A stretch of 64,000 bases of DNA, from contig NZ_CP115300.1 in assembly GCF_027625935.1 (NCBI RefSeq), positions 8,556,001-8,620,000 of the forward strand, written 5' to 3'. Shown piece by piece: positions 44,604 through 53,950 of the stretch (its first letter is position 1; every line of letters begins with the position of its first letter). The position numbers were made by a program, and so were the translations under genes. The notes below the pieces were generated by a model, which was not told the DNA's origin, made no database searches, and saw only the letters and a program-made list of their open reading frames with translations. The stretch is from Streptomyces camelliae (GTDB taxonomy: Bacteria; Actinomycetota; Actinomycetes; Streptomycetales; Streptomycetaceae).

Positions 44604-45971
44604 CTAGGAGCCGGCGGAGGAGGCGTCGCGGGTCCCCCTGAGGTGGAGGTCGACGTAACGGGCGAGTGTCAGCCCGTCCTTCGGGTCGTCGGCTCGGAAG
44701 GCGATACGGCGGAGCAGGCCCACGCTGTCGAGCGTGACGCCTTCGCGGGCGAGGACGAAGACGAGGGCGAGGAAGGCGGACCGGGCGTTGCCGTCGGCGA
44801 AGGGATGGAAGAAGCAGACGTCGAGGTAGGCACGCGCGGCGCGGGCGGTCAAGGGGAGCGAACCGTCGCCCTCGGCGCTCTCGGCCAGACATGCGTCGAG
44901 GCGCGCACGGGTGTCCGGGGAGATGCCGTACCGCTCCCGGCCGCCCTTGGCGAAGGCGGGCAGGGTGCGGAACGCGGGCGGCCGTGCTGTCCCCAGGACG
45001 TGCTGCTGCCAGCCGCTGAGCAGCTCGACGTCGAGCGGGGCGCCCTGCGCCGCGTCGGCCCGGAGCCGTTCGAGCGCGGTGAGCAGGCCCTGCGCGCGGG
45101 CGGGGTCCACGGCGCCGTCGAAGGCGCGGATGTCCTCGGCCGCCCCGTCGCGCGACGGCGTCACCGGCGCGCCCCCGCCTCCGTCCGGGGCGTCCTGCCA
45201 GGCCACGGTCTCCCGTACGGCGAGCCACCGCTCCAGGTGGTCGCGCACCGGCGGCTCGGCGGACCCTGCCCCGTGCTCCGGCCGCAGCGTCCGCGAGAGC
45301 TGTTCCGCGACGTCGTCGACCACCACGGTGTCGGGGCCGATCCAGCTGAGGAACCGCCCGCCGATCGCCTGCCCGACCAGGTCGTCCGCGACGGCGGGGG
45401 CAACTCCCCAGCGGCTGAGGAACCATGTGAGCACCTGACGGCAGTGCGCGTACCACCCGCTGCCGCAGCCGGTGCGGTCCACCACCTGCAGGATCAGGTT
45501 CCGCGCGGCGCGCTCCCACAGGATCCGCTGATCCTCGATCCCGGCCAGTTCCAGCGGATACGCCTCGAACCGCTCGGCGAGGCTCTCCAACCACGCCCGC
45601 CACTCGCAGAGCGCCGCGACCACGCGCTCCAGCGTCCCCTCCGGGGTGACCATCGAGTGTCGCGGGCAGCACCAGTTCCCGACCGGGCCGCCGTCGAAGT
45701 CCCCTTCGTCATGCGCCCAGCGCCAGCCCAGGACCCACCGGCCGTAGCGCTCCGCCAAGGCGTACGACATCGCATCGGCCCAGAGCTTGCCCACGTCCCA
45801 GCTCCAGGCACTCATCGCCGGGTCGGTGACGGGGACGTCCGGGCGGACCGGAACGTGCCGGGCCGGACCCAGTGAGCGCACCTCCCGCGCCGCCGCGACG
45901 CTGTCGAAGGGATGACGGGCGGGATCCACCTCGTCCCAGCTCAGGTTACGAGGGCTCAGCTCTCTCAGCAC
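44604..45971 (-). CDS. Fic-domain-like protein with non-canonical active-site motif
   Basis: A 455-residue soluble protein. The C-terminal 170 residues form a Fic/Doc-like domain with the motif HPFADGNARSAF near residue 393. The canonical Fic motif is HxFx(D/E)GNGRxxR; here the second Gly is Ala and the last Arg is Phe, which could alter or abolish AMP transfer. The N-terminal 250 residues are Trp-rich (WSWDVGKLWADAM, GRWVLGWRWAHDEG) and I do not recognise them. No adjacent antitoxin gene is evident. Start ATG at 45971. Possible post-translational modifier or inactive relative. Confidence 0.7.
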   Translation of the reverse strand: MLRELSPRNLSWDEVDPARHPFDSVAAAREVRSLGPARHVPVRPDVPVTDPAMSAWSWDVGKLWADAMSYALAERYGRWVLGWRWAHDEGDFDGGPVGNWCCPRHSMVTPEGTLERVVAALCEWRAWLESLAERFEAYPLELAGIEDQRILWERAARNLILQVVDRTGCGSGWYAHCRQVLTWFLSRWGVAPAVADDLVGQAIGGRFLSWIGPDTVVVDDVAEQLSRTLRPEHGAGSAEPPVRDHLERWLAVRETVAWQDAPDGGGGAPVTPSRDGAAEDIRAFDGAVDPARAQGLLTALERLRADAAQGAPLDVELLSGWQQHVLGTARPPAFRTLPAFAKGGRERYGISPDTRARLDACLAESAEGDGSLPLTARAARAYLDVCFFHPFADGNARSAFLALVFVLAREGVTLDSVGLLRRIAFRADDPKDGLTLARYVDLHLRGTRDASSAGS

Positions 45972-46059
45972 GGCACAAGCGTGTCATGCCCACCCCGCGT
46001 CCGGGCAAGCGAGCGCGACGAGATGCTCCAGCTGCCGCGCCCTGCACGTACTTCCGGGT

Positions 46060-46376
46060 TCAGAGCGTGAGCAGTTCCTCAGGGACCCCGCCGAAGCCCC
46101 GCTTCCGGTCGACGAGATGGATTCCAGGATCCGGTGACACCGGTGCCCGGAGTGCCGGCCGCCCGGTTCCCGGCCCGCGTCGGCGGTGAGCCGGGCGACC
46201 TCGGAGTGCGGTGCGGTGCCCGTGAGTTCCGGGTCGCTCGCGAAGAACCGCTTGCCGGCCTCGAAGACCTCGGGCAGGTCGGCGCGCAGGCGCTGCTCGA
46301 CCGGACCGATGTCGAGGACGAAGGTCCGGCCGAAGTCCGCCTCGTACGCGCGTGTTGTCGTCCTCCGCCATGGGCC
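46060..46376 (-). pseudogene. Frameshifted gene of unrecognised family
   Basis: One minus frame reads AYEADFGRTFVLDIGPVEQR and LRADLPEVFEAGKRFFASDP and then HSGHRCHRILES; a second frame continues HLVDRKRGFGGVPEELLTL and stops at 46060. The two parts give a sensible, charged, protein-like sequence only if one base is added near 46120. The N-terminal end is also out of frame with the nearest ATG. I do not know the family. It is flanked by gaps with no features. Confidence 0.4.
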
Positions 46377-46474
46377 CGGAGGCAGTCAGGCCGGATCACC
46401 GCCGACGACACGCCCGACCCGGCGGGCGGTGTCAGGGGTGCGCCGTGCAGTCGGCCGCCGCCCGCGGACCGTGG

Positions 46475-47341
46475 TCAGGACCGGTCCGACGGGGTGGCCG
46501 GGCGGTCCGCCGTGACGAGCCAGGCGGTGCTGCGGAGCAGGACCGTGCCGTCGGCCGTCTCGTGGGCGCGCAGGTGGTCGGTCAGGGTGTGGCGGGCGCG
46601 GTCCTGTGCCGTGCTGTCGGCCTGGTCCATCAGGTGGCGGCCGGGGCCGGTGCCGAGCAGGAACTCCGCCGCGTCCTCGGCTCCCTGCCCCCATTCCCCG
46701 TCCGCGTGTGCCTGCTCGACGGCGACGGCGGTGTAGCCGGAGATGGTGAGGACGTCGCGGATGCGGTCCGGGTCGGCCAGCGAGAACATGCCGGGCACTC
46801 CCGGCCTGCCCAGATCGCCGACCGGCAGGATGCCGCGCAGCGCGTTCACCGCCACCACCCAGCCGTTGAGCTCGGGTGCGGCCGGGAGAACGAAGGCCAG
46901 GCGGCCGCCGGGCGTCAGTGCCCGGCCGACGTTGGCGAAGGCAGCCACGGGGTCGGCGAAGAACATCACGCCGAAGCGGCTGATCGCCGCGTCGAAACCG
47001 CCTGCCTCGAAGGGGTGGACCTGTGCGTCGCCTTGCGTGAAGGAGACGTTGGCGATGCCCTCCCGCTCCGCGCGGGCCCGTGCCTCGTCCAGCATGGGGG
47101 CGGACAGATCGAGGCCCAGCGCGTGTCCTCGGGGTGCCCGGAGCGCGGCGAGACGTGTGGTCCGGCCGGAGCCGCAGCCGATGTCCAGGATCCGGTGGGT
47201 CGCGGTGATGGCCGCGGCGTCGAGCAGCGGGGCGTCGAAGCCCCCGTTCACGGCGTTCCAGCGGTCCTGGTGCCGGGCCCAGTGGGCGCCCTCGGGGCCG
47301 TTCCACGCGCGTGCCTGCTCGGTGTTGGCGACGTCGGACAC
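46475..47341 (-). CDS. SAM-dependent methyltransferase (class I)
   Basis: A 288-residue cytosolic enzyme. Motif I is RILDIGCGSGRTTRLAALRA near residue 50, with HALGLDLSAPMLDEARARAE following (motif II acid), NVSFTQGDAQVHPFE near 98 and FDAAISRFGVMFFADPVAAF near 115. These match the UbiE/COQ5-like methyltransferase group. GTG at 47341 has a perfect AGGAGG upstream. It is divergent from a TetR gene, and the gap carries two palindromes, so it is probably the target of that repressor. Substrate unknown. Confidence 0.88.
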   Translation of the reverse strand: MSDVANTEQARAWNGPEGAHWARHQDRWNAVNGGFDAPLLDAAAITATHRILDIGCGSGRTTRLAALRAPRGHALGLDLSAPMLDEARARAEREGIANVSFTQGDAQVHPFEAGGFDAAISRFGVMFFADPVAAFANVGRALTPGGRLAFVLPAAPELNGWVVAVNALRGILPVGDLGRPGVPGMFSLADPDRIRDVLTISGYTAVAVEQAHADGEWGQGAEDAAEFLLGTGPGRHLMDQADSTAQDRARHTLTDHLRAHETADGTVLLRSTAWLVTADRPATPSDRS

Positions 47342-47370
47342 GGATGCCTCCTGTGGTGGACGGCGGAGAA

Positions 47371-47405
47371 TGGGCGTACGCCCAAACTGTATGGGCATAC
47401 GCCCA
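47371..47405. promoter_or_regulatory. Tandem TetR-type operators in methyltransferase/tetR gap
   Basis: TGGGCGTACGCCCA (47371-47384) is a perfect 14-bp palindrome; TGGGCATACGCCCA (47392-47405) differs by one base. Their starts are 21 bp apart, two helical turns. They lie between the methyltransferase start (47341) and the TetR start (47479). Confidence 0.8.
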
Positions 47406-47478
47406 AACCCGCAATGTCCATTACCATCACCGCAGTTGCGCGTCATGCGGACGGCGGCACGGAACGGAGGAGAGGCCC

Positions 47479-48063
47479 ATGTCACCGCGCGGAGTGGCGA
47501 CGCCGGACGTGCGCGAGCAGTTGTTCGCCGCCGCCGAGCGCGTCGTGGACAGGCACGGGCCCGGCGCCCTCACCAGCCGGGCCGTCACCACCGAGGCGGG
47601 CTGCGCCAAGGGGCTGTTGCACACGCACTTCGCGGGGATGGACGAGTTCGTGGCCGAGCTCTGCCTCGACCGCTTCGCGCGGACCGCCGCGCAGGCGGAG
47701 TCGCTCGTGGACCTGGCGGGGCGGAACACGGTGGCGGGGAATCTCGACGCCGTCGCCCGCGCGCTGTTCGACTACGGCGGCCTGGCGATATCGGGGCTCG
47801 CCATGGCCCGCCCCGGCAGCATGCTGCGGATCCGCGAGGCCTTGGAAGGCGGAGCGCCCGGCTTCGATGCGATCCAGCGGGCCGTCACGGGCTATCTCGG
47901 GGCCGAACAGAGGCTGGGCCGGGTGGCGGAGACCGTCGACCCGGCCACCGTGGCCCTCGCGGTCGTCGGCACCGCCCACCACCTGCTGATGACCAGCCGG
48001 CCGGGCACACCCGACCCCGGCCCCGCCATGACACGCCTGGTGAGCGCTTTGCTGGACGGCTAG
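47479..48063 (+). CDS. TetR-family transcriptional regulator
   Basis: A 194-residue repressor. The N-terminal DNA-binding domain is clear: VREQLFAAAERVVDRHGPGA, then LTSRAVTTEAGCAKGLLHTH and FAGMDEFVAELCLDRFA. The C-terminal ligand domain is helical and not identifiable. ATG at 47479 follows GGAGGAGAGG. It is divergent from the methyltransferase gene, and two near-identical 14-bp palindromes lie in the gap, so it should repress both itself and the methyltransferase. Confidence 0.9.
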   Translation: MSPRGVATPDVREQLFAAAERVVDRHGPGALTSRAVTTEAGCAKGLLHTHFAGMDEFVAELCLDRFARTAAQAESLVDLAGRNTVAGNLDAVARALFDYGGLAISGLAMARPGSMLRIREALEGGAPGFDAIQRAVTGYLGAEQRLGRVAETVDPATVALAVVGTAHHLLMTSRPGTPDPGPAMTRLVSALLDG

Positions 48064-48144
48064 CAGACCGCCCTGGCCTCGGCCACGACCGCAACTCGCT
48101 TGCCCGCCACGCCATGTGCGCGGCCGCCCCCGGTGAGCCCTCTT

Positions 48145-48753
48145 TCAGGCCGAGGGTGCCGAAGGGGAGTGTGAGGCTCGTCCGCCGGCCCCCGTGCGCA
48201 GGCCGTCCATGACCAGGTCGAGAAGGCGGGCGGCGCGCGGCTGCCAGTCGTCGTGCGGGCCCAGTTGCCAGAGGCCGGCGATGGCGAGGAAGAAGTCGTC
48301 CGCGGTGACCCCCGGCCGGATCGTGCCCGCTTCCTCGTTGGCGCGGAGCAGGAGTTCCGCCGCGGCGCTCACCGGTGTGTGGGGCGGCTTCGCCGGGCTG
48401 CCGGGGGCGCCCGTGGCCTGCCGGATGGCGTCGGCCAGTCCGGCCTTGGTCATGGCGAACTCGGCGAGCCGGTCCATCCAGGCGCGCAGGGCCTGATCCG
48501 GTGCCCGGGTCTGCAGCAGGTGGACCGCGGTGTCGGCGACCGCTTGCGTCTCGTGGCGGTAGATCTCCAGGACGAGTGATTCGCGGTTGGGGAAGTTCCG
48601 GTAGAACGTGCCCTGTCCGACCCCCGCCTTCTTGGCGATCGCGCTCAGCGGGGCGTCCGCGGACCGGGACAGTTCGACGAGCGCCACTTCCAGGATGCGC
48701 TCGCGGTTGCGCTGCGCGTCCGAGCGCCGGGGTGAGTCCTTCTGCTGCGGCAC
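48145..48753 (-). CDS. TetR-family regulator of the molybdenum hydroxylase operon
   Basis: A 202-residue TetR protein: DAQRNRERILEVALVELSRS, then PLSAIAKKAGVGQGTFYRNF and PNRESLVLEIYRHE form the DNA-binding domain. GTG at 48753 is used (GGAGG about 10 nt upstream). It is divergent from the xanthine-dehydrogenase-type operon, and the 214-bp gap carries two identical CGGACAGCTGTCCG palindromes. The simplest reading is that it represses both itself and the operon and releases DNA on binding a substrate-like ligand; that is inferred from position. Confidence 0.88.
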   Translation of the reverse strand: MPQQKDSPRRSDAQRNRERILEVALVELSRSADAPLSAIAKKAGVGQGTFYRNFPNRESLVLEIYRHETQAVADTAVHLLQTRAPDQALRAWMDRLAEFAMTKAGLADAIRQATGAPGSPAKPPHTPVSAAAELLLRANEEAGTIRPGVTADDFFLAIAGLWQLGPHDDWQPRAARLLDLVMDGLRTGAGGRASHSPSAPSA

Positions 48754-48798
48754 TCGTCCTCCTCAGGGGTCCGTGGCCGAAACCCCACACTTGCTAAG

Positions 48799-48842
48799 CG
48801 GACAGCTGTCCGTTACGTTTCCAGGTAGCGGACAGCTGTCCG
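48799..48842. promoter_or_regulatory. Two identical TetR operators upstream of the xdh operon
   Basis: CGGACAGCTGTCCG occurs at 48799-48812 and again at 48829-48842, a perfect 14-bp palindrome each. The first extends to a near-perfect 21-bp palindrome with flanking TAA/TTA. The spacing is 30 bp. They lie between the tetR start and the operon start at 48968. Confidence 0.85.
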
Positions 48843-48967
48843 GTTGTGTCCACCATAGCTGCGGACACGGTCCTGCGGCAGTCCGGCAGTCCCCCTGTCC
48901 GGTCCCAGCATCCCGCACGTCTGCTTCACCCCTTCCGTCTGTCCCGTACATACGAAAGAAGCGACTC

Positions 48968-49536
<569 letters not shown>

Positions 49537-49540
<4 letters not shown>

Positions 49541-50529
49541 GGGAGTTCGGCTATCAGCGGGCGTCCGACGTCGCCGGAGCCGTCGCGCTGCTCGGCGCCG
49601 ATCCGGACACCCGCTTCCTCGGCGGCGGCACCAACCTCGTCGACCTCATGAAGAGCGGTGTGGAGCGGCCCGCCCGGCTGGTCGACATCCGTGAACTCCC
49701 GCTCGACGACATCGAGTCCACGCCCGAGGGCGGCCTGCGCATCGGTGCCACCGTCACCAACGGCGACCTGGCCGCCCACCCCGAGGTCCGGCGCCGCTAC
49801 CCCGCGCTCGCGCAAGCGGTGCTGGCGGGTGCGTCCGGCCAGCTGCGCAACATGGCCACGGTCGGCGGGAACCTGCTGCAGCGCACCCGGTGCGGCTACT
49901 TCACCGATGTCACCAAGCCCTGCAACAAGCGCGTCCCCGGCAGCGGTTGCCCCGCCGTCGAGGGCGAACACCACAACCACGCGATCCTGGGCGCATCCGA
50001 TCACTGCGTCGCTGTACACCCCTCGGACATGGCCGTGGCCCTCACCGCCTTCGATGCCGTCGTCCGCTTCGAAACCCCGGACGGACCGGGGGAGTTGCCG
50101 CTCACCGACTTCTATCTGCCCGTCGGTGACACCCCGCACCTGGAGACCGCGCTGCCGCCGGGCGCGCTGATCACGCACGTCACGCTGCCGCCCGCCCCGG
50201 TCGCCGCCAACTCCCGCTATCGCAAGGTGCGTGAGCGTGCCTCCTACGCGTTCGCCCTCGGCTCCCTCGCCGCCGCGCTCGACGTCCGCGACGGCGTCGT
50301 ACGCGACGCGCGCCTGGCCCTCGGTGCCGTGGCCTCCCGGCCGTGGCGGGCCGTGGCGGCCGAGCGGGTCCTGGCCGGTGCGCCGGCCGGCGCCGCGACC
50401 TACGAGGCCGCGGCGGACGCCGAGCTGGCGGCGGCACGGCCGCTGCCGCACAACGGCTACAAGGTGGACCTGATCCGCAATCTCGTGGTGGCCGTCCTGA
50501 CCGAACTCGCCGAGGAGGCCGCCCGATGA
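49537..50529 (+). CDS. Molybdenum hydroxylase FAD-binding subunit (YagS type)
   Basis: A 330-residue subunit with the PCMH-type FAD motif FLGGGTNLVDLMKSG near residue 27 and ATVGGNLLQRTRCGYF near 107. The segment RCGYFTDVTKPCNKRVPGSG followed by Cys matches the extra [4Fe-4S]-binding insertion found in YagS and in 4-hydroxybenzoyl-CoA reductase-like proteins. ATG at 49537 overlaps the upstream stop; the stop overlaps the next start. It carries electrons from the Mo and Fe-S centres to the final acceptor. Confidence 0.92.
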
Positions 50530-52700
50530 GCACCCTCACCACCCCGACCTCCCTGCATACACCCGCCGTCGGCACGGCACACACCCGCATCGAGGGGCGC
50601 GACAAGGTCACCGGAGCCGCCCGCTACGCAGGAGAGGTGCCCTTCGCGAACCTCGCGTACGGCTGGCTGGTGCTGTCCACGGTCGCCCGCGGCCGCATCC
50701 GCGACCTCGACACCGACCCGGTCCTCGCCATGCCCGGTGTCCTCGCCGTCCTGGACCACCGCAACGCCCCCCGCCTCCATACCGACTACACCTCTCTGCT
50801 GGGCATGAGGCCCGACCTGACCTGCGCCGTCTTCCAGCACGACCGGGTGCCGTACCTGGGCTGGCCGGTGGCGCTGGTCGTGGCCGAGACGTCCGAGCAG
50901 GCCCGGGAGGCCGCCGAGGCGCTCGTGGTGCACTACGAACAGGAGCCCCACGACATCGAGTTCGGCGCCGAGCGCCCCGACGCCTACCCGGCGGCCGGGC
51001 ACATGCCCGCGGTGACGGAGAAGGGCGACCTCGACGCCGAACTGGCCGCCTCGGCCGTCGTCGTGGACGCCGAGTACTCCACCCCCGAAGAGCATCACAA
51101 CCCCATGGAGCCCCATGCGGCGACCGCCCACTGGGACGGCGGCAGGCTGGAGGTGATCGACTCCAATCAGGGTGCCACCTGGGTCGTCGGCGAACTCGCG
51201 AACCTCTTCTCGCTCGACCCCGCCTCGGTGCGCGTACGCTCCGAGCACGTCGGCGGCGGCTTCGGCAGCAAGGGCGTGCGCGCCCACCAGGTGGCCGCCG
51301 TGATGGCCGCGACCGTCCTCGGGCGGCCGGTGCGAGTGGTGCTGACCCGGCGTCAGATGTTCTCGCTGGCCGGCTACCGCAGCCCCACGGCCCAGCGCGT
51401 CCGGCTCGGTGCCGACGCCGACGGACATCTGCGCGCGCTGGAGCACCGCTCGGTCAGCCTCACCTCCACCGTGTACGAGTTCGTCGAGCCGAGTGCGGGG
51501 GTGGCCCGGGTGATGTACGACGCGGGCGCCCACCACACCGCCAACCGCGTCGTACGGCTCGACGTGCCGACCCCGACCTACATGCGCGCCCCGGGCGAGG
51601 CGCCGGGTTCGTTCGCGCTGGAGGCGGCGCTGGACGAGCTCGCCGAGAAGTGCGGGCTCGACCCGATCGAGCTGCGCCTGCGCAACGAACCCGACAAGGG
51701 CCCGGTCTCCGGGCTGCCGTTCGCCGGCCGCAATCTGGCCGCCTGCTTCCGGGAGGGCGCCCGCAGGTTCGGCTGGGCGGACCGGGACCCGCGCCCCGGG
51801 CTGCGCCGGGACGGCCGCTGGCTGCTCGGTACGGGCACGGCGGCGGCCTCCTTCCCGGCCGGCGCCCAGCCGTCCACCGCGACCGCCACCGCGCACCCGG
51901 ACGGCACCTTCACCGTGCGGATCTCCGCGGCCGACATCGGCACCGGGGCTCGTACCGCACTCACCCTGGTCGCCGCCGACGCGCTGCGGACCGCTCCCGA
52001 GCGCGTCCGGGTGCGCATCGGCGACAGCGACTTCGGCCCCGCGATGATCGCGGGTGGTTCCATGGGCACCCGGTCCTGGTCCTGGGCCGTCCGGGTCGCG
52101 GCCGGTGATCTGCTGGAGCGGCTGGCCCTGGGCGACGGCATCCCGCCCCAGGGCATCACGGTCCGCTCGGACACCACCGAGGCCGTCGGGGCCCTCGCCG
52201 CCGCCGAACGGCACTCCTTCGGGGCGCAGTTCGCCGAGGTGGCGGTGGACGTCAGCACCGGCGAGGTACGGGTGCGGCGCATGCTCGGCATCTTCGCGGC
52301 GGGCCCTATCGTCAACCCGCTCACCGCACGGGGGCAGTTGCTGGGCGGCATGATCTGGGGCATCTCCATGGCCCTGCACGAGGAGGCCGTCCGGGACCGC
52401 GCCTCGGGCGGCCACGTCGGCGCCGACCTCGCCGGCTACCACGTGGCCACCCACGCCGACGTGCCCCGCATCGAGGCGGACTGGATCGAGGACACCGATC
52501 CCGACGACCCGGTCGGCATCAAGGGCATCGGCGAGGTCGGCATCGTCGGCGCCGCGGCCGCCGTCGCCAACGCGGTCTGGCACGCGACCGGCGTACGCCA
52601 CCGCGCCCTGCCCATCCGGCCGGACCGGGTGCTGTCGGCCGCCAGGCAGAAGCCGACGGACGGGATCCGCCCGGCCGCCGCGGGGGCGCCGGATGCTTGA
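50526..52700 (+). CDS. Molybdenum hydroxylase large (molybdopterin) subunit (YagR type)
   Basis: A 724-residue catalytic subunit. Features include GRDKVTGAARYAGEVP near residue 23, HVGGGFGSKGVRAHQVAAVM near 240 (Mo-cofactor contact), MRAPGEAPGSFALEAALDEL near 353, and the C-terminal KGIGEVGIVGAAAAVANAVW with the active-site Glu near 668. It should hydroxylate a heteroaromatic or aldehyde substrate. The size matches YagR rather than the larger XdhB. ATG at 50526 overlaps the upstream stop by 4 bp. The exact substrate (aldehyde, purine or other) cannot be told. Confidence 0.92.
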   Translation: MSTLTTPTSLHTPAVGTAHTRIEGRDKVTGAARYAGEVPFANLAYGWLVLSTVARGRIRDLDTDPVLAMPGVLAVLDHRNAPRLHTDYTSLLGMRPDLTCAVFQHDRVPYLGWPVALVVAETSEQAREAAEALVVHYEQEPHDIEFGAERPDAYPAAGHMPAVTEKGDLDAELAASAVVVDAEYSTPEEHHNPMEPHAATAHWDGGRLEVIDSNQGATWVVGELANLFSLDPASVRVRSEHVGGGFGSKGVRAHQVAAVMAATVLGRPVRVVLTRRQMFSLAGYRSPTAQRVRLGADADGHLRALEHRSVSLTSTVYEFVEPSAGVARVMYDAGAHHTANRVVRLDVPTPTYMRAPGEAPGSFALEAALDELAEKCGLDPIELRLRNEPDKGPVSGLPFAGRNLAACFREGARRFGWADRDPRPGLRRDGRWLLGTGTAAASFPAGAQPSTATATAHPDGTFTVRISAADIGTGARTALTLVAADALRTAPERVRVRIGDSDFGPAMIAGGSMGTRSWSWAVRVAAGDLLERLALGDGIPPQGITVRSDTTEAVGALAAAERHSFGAQFAEVAVDVSTGEVRVRRMLGIFAAGPIVNPLTARGQLLGGMIWGISMALHEEAVRDRASGGHVGADLAGYHVATHADVPRIEADWIEDTDPDDPVGIKGIGEVGIVGAAAAVANAVWHATGVRHRALPIRPDRVLSAARQKPTDGIRPAAAGAPDA

Positions 52701-53868
52701 CCTGGCCGAGGAGCTGGCCGGCTGGATCGAGGAGGGCCGGGAGTTCGCCGTCGCGACCGTGGTGGCCGTCGGCGGCAGCGCGCCGCGCGGACCCGGCGCC
52801 GCCCTCGCCGTCGACAGTGAGGGCACGGTCATCGGCTCGGTCTCCGGTGGCTGTGTGGAGGGCGCGGTGTACGACCTGTGCCGCGAGGCCCTGCGGAGCG
52901 GACAGAGCGTGCTCGAACGGTTCGGGTACAGCGACGAGGACGCCTTCGCCGTGGGCCTGACCTGCGGCGGGACGATCGAGGTGCTGATCGTGCCGATGAC
53001 CGGCCGGGCACGGACGGTGCCGGCGGCGGCCCTGTCGGCCGCCGCCCGGCGCGAACCGCTCGCCCTCGCCCGGGTCGCCCGCGGCCCGGCCGAACTCCTC
53101 GGACGCGCCCTGCTGGTCCGGCCCGACGGCACCGGCGAGGGCGGTCTGGGCGGCCACCCGGACCTGGACCGGGTGGCGGCGGCCGAGGCTCGCGCCCTGC
53201 TGGAGGCGGGCCGCACCGGCGCGGTCGACCTGTCGGCGAGCGCGGCGGGATGGGGGTCCTCCCGGGCGGAGTCCGGGGGAGGCGCGCACTGCCCCGGCGG
53301 TCTCACCCTGCTGGTCGAGTCGAACGTGCCGCCCCCGCGCATGATCGTCTTCGGGGCCGTCGACTTCGCGGCGGCGCTGGTGCGGGCCGGTAAGTTCCTC
53401 GGCTATCACGTGACCGTCTGCGACGCCCGCCCGGTCTTCGCCACCCGGGGCCGCTTCCCCGAGGCGGACGAGGTGGTCGTCGACTGGCCGCACCGCTATC
53501 TGCGGCGCGCCGGGACCGACGCCCGCACGGTGCTGTGCGTGCTCACCCACGACGCGAAGTTCGACGTCCCCCTGCTGACGGCGGCCCTGCGGATGCCGGC
53601 GGCCTTCATCGGTGCGATGGGCTCGCGGCGCACCCACGAGGACCGCGCCCGGCGGCTGCGTTCGGAGGGCGTGACCGAAGCGGAACTGGCCAGACTGCGC
53701 TCGCCGATCGGCCTCGACCTCGGTGCCAGGACGCCGGAGGAGACCGCCCTGTCGATCGCGGCGGAGATCGTCGCCCTCCGGCGGGGCGGGACGGGGGCGC
53801 CGCTGACCGGGGCGAAGACACCGATCCACCGCGACGGCCGGGCAGGGGAGAGGCGGGCGGTGGCCTGA
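52693..53868 (+). CDS. XdhC-family molybdenum cofactor insertion protein
   Basis: A 391-residue maturation protein that binds molybdenum cofactor and supplies its sulfurated form to the hydroxylase. XdhC features are VATVVAVGGSAPRGPGAALA near residue 21, GSVSGGCVEGAVYDLC near 49, LTCGGTIEVLIVP near 91 and, in the C-terminal Rossmann domain, VFGAVDFAAALVRAGKFLGY near 219 and AMGSRRTHEDR near 313. A Ser/Gly-rich stretch (SSRAESGGG) near residue 196 is an unusual short insertion. It overlaps the Mo subunit gene by 8 bp, so translation is coupled. Last gene of the operon. Confidence 0.92.
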   Translation: MLDLAEELAGWIEEGREFAVATVVAVGGSAPRGPGAALAVDSEGTVIGSVSGGCVEGAVYDLCREALRSGQSVLERFGYSDEDAFAVGLTCGGTIEVLIVPMTGRARTVPAAALSAAARREPLALARVARGPAELLGRALLVRPDGTGEGGLGGHPDLDRVAAAEARALLEAGRTGAVDLSASAAGWGSSRAESGGGAHCPGGLTLLVESNVPPPRMIVFGAVDFAAALVRAGKFLGYHVTVCDARPVFATRGRFPEADEVVVDWPHRYLRRAGTDARTVLCVLTHDAKFDVPLLTAALRMPAAFIGAMGSRRTHEDRARRLRSEGVTEAELARLRSPIGLDLGARTPEETALSIAAEIVALRRGGTGAPLTGAKTPIHRDGRAGERRAVA

Positions 53869-53879
53869 AGGAGTAGAAT

Positions 53880-53922
53880 ATTCATCGGCCGATGAATTAG
53901 GAACGGTGAAGCGCCGATGAAT
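53880..53922 (+). promoter_or_regulatory. Palindromic operator plus half-site before the FAD monooxygenase gene
   Basis: 53880-53897 reads ATTCATCGG-CCGATGAAT, a perfect 18-bp palindrome. A second copy of the half-site CCGATGAAT is at 53914-53922. Both are within 75 bp of the ATG at 53951. The form suits a TetR- or MarR-type repressor; none adjoins. Confidence 0.75.
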
Positions 53923-53950
53923 CACTGCTCTCGCGAAGGGCGGGACTGTC

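Noticed and set aside
50457..53342. 961-residue minus-strand open frame
   Set aside because: Antisense shadow of the Mo subunit and XdhC genes.
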